Notes under the pieces: model-generated
The model's database searches: none
Told to the model about the DNA's origin: nothing
What the model saw: the letters and a program-made list of their open reading frames with translations, nothing else
In this document: positions 32,964 through 39,101 of the stretch, piece by piece
How positions within the stretch are numbered: the stretch's first letter is position 1
Layout: each line of letters opens with the position of its first letter
Assembly (NCBI GenBank): GCA_019911785.1
Contig: JAIOJM010000207.1
Location: forward strand, 1 to 39,101
DNA from: Sulfuricella sp.
Lineage (GTDB): Bacteria; Pseudomonadota; Gammaproteobacteria; Burkholderiales; Sulfuricellaceae
Direction: 5' to 3'
Length of the DNA stretch: 39,101 bases
Translations under genes and position numbers: made by a program

Positions 32964-33737
32964 ATGTGCGAGCTTTTCGGGATGTCTGCAAGCCAAGCCG
33001 TGACGGCAAGCGGCACACTCGGTGATTTCCGTCTGCGCGGCGGGCTGGCGGCGGACAATCCCGACGGATGGGGGCTCGCCTGGTGGGAGAATGGTGTTTT
33101 TCGTCTTGCCAAGGAGCCGCTGCCGGCACACCAGAGCGCGCCGTTCGCGCGCTTGTGCGAAACCACGCGCTCTAACCTGATTGTCGCTCACGTGCGCAAA
33201 GCCCGGTTTCCGCCCGTCAACACCATGGACAATACGCATCCGTTCCAGCGGGTGTGTTGCGGAAAAGAATGGGTGTTTGCCCACAATGGGCTGGTGCCCG
33301 ATATCGTGGAGATGGAGCGCGCAAATCACGAATCGGTCTGCCAGCCCGCAGGAGAGACCGATTCGGAGTATGCCTTTTGCCACCTCCTGAGCCATATCTC
33401 CCAGAACCTCCAGGCTTCCCCTGCCGCGAATGCAGACGTCTCGTTCCCCACCGTGGCGATGATCAGCGAGCTGATCGCCTCGCACGGCAAGTTCAATTTT
33501 CTCATGTCGGACGGAGAATATCTGATCGCCTACGGCCATGACCGGCTCCACTATCTGGAACGAGGCGGCGATATGGCAGACAGCGCCATGATCGCCACCG
33601 AGCCTTTGCCCGGAGAGGGAAGCTGGACCGCTTTCGAGCCAGGGGAGCTGCGTATTTACCGGCTCGGCAGGATAGCGGGGCGAATCCTGACTCGGCCATC
33701 CGGCCGGATTGTCGATCTGGAGCAGTTGCCCGTATGA
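32964..33737 (+). CDS. class II glutamine amidotransferase, YafJ-like
   Basis: 257 residues. The N-terminus is processed to the catalytic Cys2 (MCELFGMS), followed by NPDGWGLAWW, the AHVRKARF loop and the FAHNGLVPDI block, the expected Ntn-hydrolase pattern. Sequence after about 150 is more variable (SELIASHGKFNFLMSDGEYLIAYG). YafJ/EgtC-type domains release ammonia from glutamine or hydrolyse gamma-glutamyl bonds; a dedicated synthetase partner is not seen. It is likely independent of the preceding operon (41-base gap, weak RBS). Its stop codon touches a MITE-like element. Confidence 0.85.
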   Translation: MCELFGMSASQAVTASGTLGDFRLRGGLAADNPDGWGLAWWENGVFRLAKEPLPAHQSAPFARLCETTRSNLIVAHVRKARFPPVNTMDNTHPFQRVCCGKEWVFAHNGLVPDIVEMERANHESVCQPAGETDSEYAFCHLLSHISQNLQASPAANADVSFPTVAMISELIASHGKFNFLMSDGEYLIAYGHDRLHYLERGGDMADSAMIATEPLPGEGSWTAFEPGELRIYRLGRIAGRILTRPSGRIVDLEQLPV

Positions 33738-33915
33738 ACCTAGAAAAGCTCTTTTAACCACGAATTCACACGAATGGAACACGAATGTTCACTAATAATA
33801 AGTTGGTTAGTATGGATGGCATGATTCACCCGTTTGGTGATGCGATGATGGCCTCTAACTATTCGTGTTTATTCGTGAACATTCGTGTCATTCGTGGTTA
33901 ATCGCCGTTTTTAAG
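33737..33915. repeat. MITE-like palindromic element, copy 4
   Basis: AACCTAGAAAAGC at 33737 and GCCGTTTTTAAG ending at 33915 are the shared outer ends. Inner arms are AACCACGAATTCACACGAAT and ATTCGTGTCATTCGTGGTT, almost the same as copy 1. The left end overlaps the stop codon of the amidotransferase gene and the right end abuts the start codon of the desulfurase gene. Such close fit at both ends recalls copy 1, whose borders also lie 3 and 25 bases from flanking genes. Confidence 0.7.
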
Positions 33916-35055
33916 ATGAACGATCCGGTTTATCTCGACTACAACGCCACCACCCCGGTGGCGCCGGAAGTGGCGGACGCCATCGAGCCTTACCTGCGCG
34001 AACACTTCGGCAACCCCTCCTCGTCCCACATTTTCGGACAGAGGGCGAAAGCAGCGGTGGAGCAGGCAAGAGGGGAGGTGGCCGCGCTGATCGGCGCCAG
34101 GCCGGAGGAAATCGTCTTCACCGGCTGCGCCACCGAAGCCAACAACCTGGCCATCCTGGGCACGGCGCGGGCGCTCGCCGGAACGAAAAGACACCTCATC
34201 ACCAGCGCCATCGAACACCCCTCGGTGATGCAGCCCTTCCTCAAACTGCGCGAAGAGGGCTGGGAGGTGACGATCCTGCCGGTGGACAGAAACGGCAGGG
34301 TCTCTCCAATTGCCGTGGAGCGGGCCATAAGGCCCGACACCGCCCTGGTTTCCATCATGCACGCCAACAATGAAGTGGGCACCATCCAGCCGATCGCGGA
34401 AATCGCGCAGATAACCCGGCCGAAGGGCATTCTGCTGCATACCGATGCCGCCCAGTCCGCCGGCAAGATTCCGGTTCATGTGTACAAGCTCGGTGTTGAC
34501 CTGCTGACGCTGGCCGGGCACAAATTCCATGCCCCCAAAGGCGTGGGAGCGCTATTCGTCCGTAACGGCACGCCGCTTGCTCCCTTGCAGGCGGGAGCCG
34601 GCCATGAGCATGGCCTGCGGCCGGGAACCGAAAATGTGCCCTTCATCGTCGGCCTGGGCGCTGCGGCAAAACTTTCCCGCAAGCGGCTGACCAAGGCCCA
34701 GGCCTATTTGAAAACACTGCGCGACCGGCTGCATGCGCAACTGCGAGCAGGGGTTCCGCATCTTGCCCTGAATGGCCACGCCGAGGCGCGCCTGCCCAAT
34801 ACCCTGAATGTTTCCTTTCCCGGCGTGAGCGGTCACGAGCTGCTGGAGATGGCCGCGCAGGATGTGGCGGCTTCCACCGGCTCCGCCTGTCATTCCGGCG
34901 ACCATGCCGTGAGCGGAGTGCTGGGGGCGATGAGAGTCAGCGCCGTGCGGGCTTCCGGCGCGGTGCGCCTGTCTGTCGGGATCTACACCACATCGGCCGA
35001 TATCGACCGGGCGGCGCGGGCGTTGATTGCCGCCTGGAAGGTGCTGCACGTGTGA
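33916..35055 (+). CDS. NifS/selenocysteine-lyase-like cysteine desulfurase
   Basis: 379 residues from the ATG at 33916. Landmarks: VYLDYNATTP, GNPSSSHIFG, FTGCATEANNLA, the PLP lysine in LAGHKFHAPKG, RPGTENVPFIVGLG, LPNTLNVSFPG and the active Cys loop STGSACHSGD. It pulls sulfur off cysteine as an enzyme-bound persulfide; selenium from selenocysteine is also possible. The CHSGD loop with AVRLSVGIYTT resembles the selenocysteine-lyase branch of NifS proteins more than the IscS loop. An upstream in-frame GTG at 33865 lies in the repeat and is not the likely start. A methyltransferase gene is fused end to end. Confidence 0.88.
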   Translation: MNDPVYLDYNATTPVAPEVADAIEPYLREHFGNPSSSHIFGQRAKAAVEQARGEVAALIGARPEEIVFTGCATEANNLAILGTARALAGTKRHLITSAIEHPSVMQPFLKLREEGWEVTILPVDRNGRVSPIAVERAIRPDTALVSIMHANNEVGTIQPIAEIAQITRPKGILLHTDAAQSAGKIPVHVYKLGVDLLTLAGHKFHAPKGVGALFVRNGTPLAPLQAGAGHEHGLRPGTENVPFIVGLGAAAKLSRKRLTKAQAYLKTLRDRLHAQLRAGVPHLALNGHAEARLPNTLNVSFPGVSGHELLEMAAQDVAASTGSACHSGDHAVSGVLGAMRVSAVRASGAVRLSVGIYTTSADIDRAARALIAAWKVLHV

Positions 35056-35702
35056 TGGACGCAGCGGAGTACGACGCCTGGTATCAGACTCCGCGCGGGG
35101 GTTGGGTCGGGGATGTCGAGTTCCGCCTGCTGACGGAGTGGTTGGCGCCGGAAAAGGGTGAAACGCTGCTCGACGTCGGCTGTGGCACCGGTTACTTTGC
35201 GCGCCGCTTTGCCCGGGAGTGTGGGCAGTCCGTGGTCGGGTTAGATCCGAATCTGGCGTGGCTCCGGTTTGCCGGAAGTCATGCCGTTGCCGGAGAGCGG
35301 TTTGTTGCCGGGAACGGAACGCGGCTGCCGTTCCCGGATCGGAGTTTTGACCGGACTGTTGCGGTCACCTCGCTGTGCTTTGTCAAGGAACAGCGCCAGT
35401 TCCTGAACGAAATGGTGCGGGTGACGCGCAAGCGCTTTGCCATCGGGTTGTTGAACCGTGCCAGCCTGCTCTATTGGCAAAAAGGACGGCGCGGCGGCAG
35501 CGGCGCCTACCGGGGCGCGCACTGGCATACGGCGGCGGAAATTCCGGCTCTGCTGGAGGGTCTGCCAGTGGCCAACCTGGTTATCCGTAGCGGCGTGTTT
35601 TTGCCCCTGGACGGCTGGCTGGGCCGCTGGGTGGAACAGGCATTGCCCGGCCGCTGGCCTTGGGGCTCGTTCCTGGTGGTGGCGGGGGATCGTTTATGGT
35701 GA
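35055..35702 (+). CDS. SAM-dependent methyltransferase, type 11
   Basis: 215 residues from the ATG at 35055, overlapping the desulfurase stop (TGATG). Motif I is [16 protein letters not shown] (about residues 37-52), motif [20 protein letters not shown], with a C-terminal [11 protein letters not shown]. Soluble. Substrate unknown; tight linkage to a desulfurase suggests a sulfur or selenium acceptor, but type 11 methyltransferases are very diverse. The last codons abut the truncated integrase remnant that lies on the opposite strand, about 10 bases away. Confidence 0.85.
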   Translation: MDAAEYDAWYQTPRGGWVGDVEFRLLTEWLAPEKGETLLDVGCGTGYFARRFARECGQSVVGLDPNLAWLRFAGSHAVAGERFVAGNGTRLPFPDRSFDRTVAVTSLCFVKEQRQFLNEMVRVTRKRFAIGLLNRASLLYWQKGRRGGSGAYRGAHWHTAAEIPALLEGLPVANLVIRSGVFLPLDGWLGRWVEQALPGRWPWGSFLVVAGDRLW

Positions 35703-35712
35703 AGCGAGCGTT

Positions 35713-36260
35713 GGACGCAATCAAACTTTCCGGCAGCATCGTCACCCGATCCTTGAAACCCTTGCCCTCGCGCACCGTCACCTGGCGCATCTCGAAATCC
35801 ACATCTTTCACCCGCAGCCGCACACACTCCATCAGCCGCAAGCCGCCGCCGTACAGCAAACTCGCCATCAGCCACAACGCCCCATCCAACCGGTTCAGCA
35901 CCGACTTGACCTCGCTCACCGTCAACACCACCGGCAAGCGCTGCGGTGTTTTTGCCTGTGTCACATTTTCCAGCCACGGCAACTCCAGCGCCAACACCTC
36001 GCGGTAAAGAAACAGCAACGCGCTCTTCGCCTGATTCTGGGTCGAAGCCGCCACCTTGCCCGCCACCGCCAGATGCGACAAAAACGCCTCCACCTCCGCC
36101 GCGCCCATCTGCGCCGGGTGGGTCTTGTGGTGGAACAAAATATCGCGTTTAATCCAATCCAGATAAACCCGCTCGGTGCGGATGCTGTAGTGCTTCGTGC
36201 GCAGCACGGCTTGCACTTGATCGAGTAATTTTGGCGGGTTTGTAGGGGTAGGATAGGCAT
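35713..36260 (-). pseudogene. intI: truncated integron-type tyrosine recombinase (IntI-like)
   Basis: On the minus strand the reading frame gives [20 protein letters not shown], then [73 protein letters not shown] and [11 protein letters not shown], which are typical integron integrase blocks including the box I Arg. After that the frame runs into methyltransferase sequence, so the HxxR and catalytic Tyr (about 110-130 residues) are lost. An ATG at 36258-36260 in a typical start position is in another frame, so a frameshift near the N-terminus is also likely. Inactive. Confidence 0.75.
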
Positions 36261-36395
36261 GGTGGGGTGTTAAAAACCAGTTAAATGCCCGATAAATATT
36301 TGCTTGTCTTGGTTTTAAATTAAGTTTAGAGTCGGTGCCATGTTTATAAACCAACCCCGATAAAATATTTGATGTTTTATTGGGTTCTACTTTAC

Positions 36396-36402
36396 GTTGG
36401 GC
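36396..36402 (+). other. integron core site (attI-side junction)
   Basis: GTTGGGC fits the GTTRRRY consensus and lies 8 bases before the start codon of the first cassette gene, on the divergent side of the integrase remnant. The 130 bases between the remnant and this site would be attI; they hold no gene. Confidence 0.55.
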
Positions 36403-36410
36403 GAATTCAC

Positions 36411-36866
36411 ATGGACCTTCGCACGCTTCTACCTCAACTACTGCCTCATGCGATTGCATGGGCTGAATTCCAATCCCAACACGTTGCCTCATTAGGCGTC
36501 GCACTGCCAGATACGCTGTTAGCTGTCGCGCGTCGCGTAGGTGTGCAACGTCCAGAGCTGATTCGAGTAAAGCTCGTCGATAGCCTTCCTGTCCCAGAAG
36601 AACCGACACTCAGGCAAGCCGCTATCGAAACAGGACTACTTGGACCAAAAATGGTTGGTCTCACCTTGGGCTACAGTATTTTTTTGGTTCATGGTCATGA
36701 CAACGTGCGTCTCATCTCTCATGAGTGCCGCCACGTTTACCAATACGAAACGCTTGGCTCAATTGAGAGATTCCTGCCTGTTTATTTGCAGCAGATCGTT
36801 GATTTTGGGTACCAAAGCGCCCCTTTAGAAATCGATGCCCGTGCACATGAAATCCAAATTGCCTAA
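36411..36866 (+). CDS. cassette gene 1: putative zinc metallopeptidase (HExxH)
   Basis: 151 residues from the ATG at 36411. The motif H104-E-C-R-H108 in [13 protein letters not shown] is the zincin HExxH core. The N-terminal 60 residues resemble a helical and strand segment ([32 protein letters not shown]). No signal peptide. No family name is certain; ImmA/IrrE- or DUF4157-type domains share such a core. The stop TAA forms part of the attC start GCCTAAC, as usual for cassette genes. GC content and codon use are lower than in the upstream 35 kb, in keeping with foreign origin. Confidence 0.75.
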   Translation: MDLRTLLPQLLPHAIAWAEFQSQHVASLGVALPDTLLAVARRVGVQRPELIRVKLVDSLPVPEEPTLRQAAIETGLLGPKMVGLTLGYSIFLVHGHDNVRLISHECRHVYQYETLGSIERFLPVYLQQIVDFGYQSAPLEIDARAHEIQIA

Positions 36867-36932
36867 CTCATCAATCAACCGGACCGTCAAAAAGCTGCGC
36901 TTTTTGCCGTCCGGTTATTTCAAACGTTAGGG
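36861..36932 (+). other. attC recombination site
   Basis: Inverse core GCCTAAC (36861-36867) and core GTTAGGG (36926-36932) frame a 72-base palindrome. The central stem is AACCGGACCGTCAAAAAGC paired with GCTTTTTGCCGTCCGGTT around a TGCG loop. The core ends in G where the consensus has a pyrimidine. The site joins cassette 1 to cassette 2. Confidence 0.88.
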
Positions 36933-36939
36933 GGCAAAT

Positions 36940-37584
36940 GTGGGCGTACTATCAAGAGCTTTCGTCTCGACGCAATTTAAGCTTGGTATTTACCAAGCCC
37001 GGCAAATTACGAGAATTGAAAGAGGCGGGCTTGTTATCAGTTGTGCTGACTCACGGTATCAACCAGACGGCGGCATAAGGCGTGAGCTTTCTCCGGACGA
37101 ATGGCTCCTCTTTTCATGGCGATTCTTTCCAAGAGACTACAGAAAAGAATTCTATGATGAAGAATTTCTTTTGCGCGAGCGCTATTACGATTATTTCGTC
37201 AAAACCGGTAACTCCAGAACAAACATATATTCGATATATAAGAACCAGCACGACACGGGCTACATCATCGTCGAATATTTTGGCGAAAATCGAGGGAGGC
37301 TCTACTCTGGCATGCATATCAACCAATGGGGAACCAGCGACTACAAGACGGTGTTCGAGAGTGGACTGGTTAAACCAATCGAATATGTAAGAAGCCCAGT
37401 AGAGGCGGCAACTTGCATGCTTGCTGATCTCGATGATTTTAAAAAAGTCAAAATAGATTTGGCTTCACTACACAAAGACTGTGAAGAGAGCCCTGGGTCA
37501 TGTGCACTGCACTTAAAACTAACGAAATTGTTGCAAGACTGTAAACACACGGATTTATACCTCGAAAAGCAAGTGGCACCTTGA
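36940..37584 (+). CDS. cassette gene 2: protein of unknown function
   Basis: 214 residues from a GTG at 36940, 8 bases after attC. An ATG at 36938 opens another frame (MWAYYQELSSRRNLSLVFTK and so on) of 46 codons that overlaps it, so the real start, or an ancestral frameshift, is unclear. The longer frame is coherent (aromatic-rich WLLFSWRFFPRDYRKEFYDEEF, then YIIVEYFGENRGRLYSGMHI) and is therefore taken as the product. I do not recognise the fold. AT-rich, unlike the rest of the window. The IS inverted repeat begins 15 bases after its stop, where the second attC would be expected. Confidence 0.6.
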   Translation: MGVLSRAFVSTQFKLGIYQARQITRIERGGLVISCADSRYQPDGGIRRELSPDEWLLFSWRFFPRDYRKEFYDEEFLLRERYYDYFVKTGNSRTNIYSIYKNQHDTGYIIVEYFGENRGRLYSGMHINQWGTSDYKTVFESGLVKPIEYVRSPVEAATCMLADLDDFKKVKIDLASLHKDCEESPGSCALHLKLTKLLQDCKHTDLYLEKQVAP

Positions 37585-37598
37585 CAAATAAGGCTTAT

Positions 37599-39101
37599 TT
37601 CTACTTTGTCAGATTGATTTTCAAACATCTTCGGCTGTCATATGATATAATGCAACATGTTGTTTATATGAAACTATATGGAGTTGTAAATAACCATGAC
37701 AACTCAAATATGTCAATTGCATCCGCACGCTGGTGGCAAACGTTCAGTCCAATCTGGACAGCCATTTTGCCCCCTACATCCCCTGTTTTGAATCCACGAC
37801 GCGCTCGGTGGCCGAGGCTGGCAAATCTTACTTGCACGGTCTTTACCAATCCACGCGGGCCAACATGGAACGCATGGCGGATGTCGTCGCGGGCAGCCAC
37901 CCGCAGCGGCTGCATCACATGCTGAGCGAGTCCACCTGGGATCGCGCCGGTGTGCTCCGGCAACTGGCGGCGGATGCCAATGCGCACTTCGGGCGCGGCG
38001 GCACGGCGCTGGTGATTGACGAGAGCGGCTTTGCCAAGAAGGGCGAACACTCGGCGGGTGTTGCCCGGCAGTGGAATGGCCGGCTGGGCAAGACGGACAA
38101 CAGCCAGGTGGGCGTATTTGCCGCCGTGACGCGAGGAGAAGTCGCCGCCCTCGTGGATGCCGAGCTGTACCTGCCGGCGTGCTGGACGAGCGATCCTGCG
38201 CGTTGCGAAGCGGCGGGCATCCCGGAGTCGGTCGAATTCCGCACCAAGGGGGAGATGGCCTTGGAGATGGTGTTGCGTGCCCGCCGCAACGGCCTTCAGT
38301 TCGACTGGGTCGCCTTTGACGGGGGCTATGGTCAACTGCCGTGGCTGCTGACGGCGCTGGATGGAGAACGCGAGACCTTCCTCGCCGAGGTGCACGCGGA
38401 TCAGATGATCTATCTCGCTGACCCTTGCCCGGCGGTGCCTGAGCGTACGGGGAAGGGGCGCGCACCGGCGCGCCCGGTGAGCGCCGTTGCTGCGCAGACG
38501 GTCACCGCCTGGGTCGCCGGCCAATCGGCAAAGGACTGGCGCCGGATGAAGCTGCGCGACGGGGAAAAGGGCGCGGTGGTGGCCGACTTCCTCACTGCCC
38601 GCGTGTTCGCCTGGGACGGTGAGTCGTCTGCCGGACGGCAGTGGCATCTTCTGGTGCGGCGGGAGATCGATGGCACGAAGCTCAAGTTCTGCCTGTCGAA
38701 CGCCAAGCCGAGGGCTTCTTTGCGCCTTCTGGTGTCGATGCAGGCGTCCCGTCACTTCGTCGAGCGAGCCTTCGAGGATGCCAAGGGCGCCTGCGGCATG
38801 GCGGATTACCAGGTGCGGGGCTGGAACGGTTGGCACCACCATATGGCGCTGGTGATGGTCGCTCTGATGTTCCTCGCCAAGGAACGCATGGCCGGCCGCA
38901 ATACGCACCGTCTGCTCTCCTGTCAGGATATCGTCGAGATGTTGAGACACAAGCTTCCTTCCAAAATCCAGTCCGATGAGGATCTCGTCATGACCATCGC
39001 TAACAGACACCAGCGAAGGCAAAGCGCCTCCGCCTCTCAGTATCGAAAACAAGAACTTACCCTGCCAGCATCATTCGGCGGGGAAATCTGACAAAGTAGA
39101 A
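37599..39101 (+). mobile_element. IS701-family insertion sequence
   Basis: Exact 17-bp inverted repeats, TTCTACTTTGTCAGATT (37599-37615) and its complement (39085-39101), bound a 1503-bp element with a single transposase gene. A -10 TATAAT lies at 37646-37651. The right repeat ends on the last base of the window, so the target duplication cannot be checked. Confidence 0.85.
37733..39091 (+). CDS. IS701-family DDE transposase
   Basis: 452 residues from the GTG at 37733; the frame has a stop at 37697, so the start lies between. The DDE set is visible: D96 in LVIDESGFAKKG, the Asp in VAFDGGYGQLPW, and the Glu in FVERAFEDAKGACG. Other IS701 features are GVARQWNGRLGKTDNSQVGVF and EVHADQMIYLAD. 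It cuts and pastes the element. It spans almost the full distance between the inverted repeats and is intact, so the copy may be active. A short ATG-initiated frame at 37696 overlaps and looks incidental. Confidence 0.87.
   Translation: MANVQSNLDSHFAPYIPCFESTTRSVAEAGKSYLHGLYQSTRANMERMADVVAGSHPQRLHHMLSESTWDRAGVLRQLAADANAHFGRGGTALVIDESGFAKKGEHSAGVARQWNGRLGKTDNSQVGVFAAVTRGEVAALVDAELYLPACWTSDPARCEAAGIPESVEFRTKGEMALEMVLRARRNGLQFDWVAFDGGYGQLPWLLTALDGERETFLAEVHADQMIYLADPCPAVPERTGKGRAPARPVSAVAAQTVTAWVAGQSAKDWRRMKLRDGEKGAVVADFLTARVFAWDGESSAGRQWHLLVRREIDGTKLKFCLSNAKPRASLRLLVSMQASRHFVERAFEDAKGACGMADYQVRGWNGWHHHMALVMVALMFLAKERMAGRNTHRLLSCQDIVEMLRHKLPSKIQSDEDLVMTIANRHQRRQSASASQYRKQELTLPASFGGEI

Noticed and set aside
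31726..33129. 467-codon minus-strand frame over the PLP enzyme
   Set aside because: Opposite a clearly coding PLP-dependent enzyme with its catalytic lysine block; His/Gln-rich composition marks a shadow.

Overview
The window looks like a chromosomal segment of a GC-rich betaproteobacterium with sulfur-based energy metabolism. Sulfuricellaceae or Gallionellaceae would fit, but this is inferred from gene content and codon use, not from a marker gene. It runs from the first codons of an FtsH-type protease to an insertion sequence whose right inverted repeat coincides with the last base, which suggests an assembly break.

Layout. 1-2.8 kb (minus strand): housekeeping and small genes (FtsH N-terminus, two small conserved proteins, a membrane protein, a pseudouridine-synthase homologue without the catalytic Asp). 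2.9-4.4 kb: two ArsR-rhodanese fusion regulators behind palindromic operators. 4.4-9.4 kb (minus): a complete type II DMSO-reductase-family operon in the order alpha, beta, TorD chaperone, heme-b gamma, the order of serABDC, clrABDC and ddhABDC. 9.9-12.8 kb (plus): a secreted sulfur-carrier set (rhodanese, PPGxRC thioredoxin-like protein, small secreted protein, two-domain sulfurtransferase, TlpA-like thioredoxin). 13-18 kb: a second type II molybdoenzyme, with a gamma subunit fused to a c-type cytochrome. 18.3-23.2 kb: the selenocysteine module selA, selB and selC (tRNA-Sec) interleaved with two DsrE-fold proteins and a redoxin. 23.5-30 kb: a MoxR/Bat operon (AAA ATPase, DUF58, DUF4381-like, VWA, VWA-TPR, BatD). 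30.3-35.7 kb: a TauE/SafE exporter, two more PPGxRC proteins, a Cys/Met-metabolism PLP enzyme, a class II glutamine amidotransferase, a NifS/selenocysteine-lyase-like enzyme and a methyltransferase. 35.7-39.1 kb: a degraded integron (truncated integrase, core site, two cassettes, one clear attC) closed by an IS701-type element.

How it may work together. The central 15 kb reads as a regulated periplasmic module: two Tat-exported molybdoenzymes pass electrons through FeS and heme-b subunits to c-type cytochromes, secreted rhodaneses and thioredoxin-like proteins handle sulfane sulfur (or selenium), and the ArsR-rhodanese proteins probably sense persulfide. The substrate cannot be read from sequence; a sulfur or selenium oxyanion or polysulfide is the leading guess. 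Nearby selABC, a selenocysteine-lyase-like enzyme and DsrE-fold proteins make a selenium link worth testing.

Repeats are a second theme. Four MITE-like palindromic elements share outer ends but differ in their inner arms, and three REP-like palindromes occur, one of which lies inside a coding sequence. A further hairpin repeat forms the tail of selA, and an IS200-type remnant lies in the divergent promoter region.
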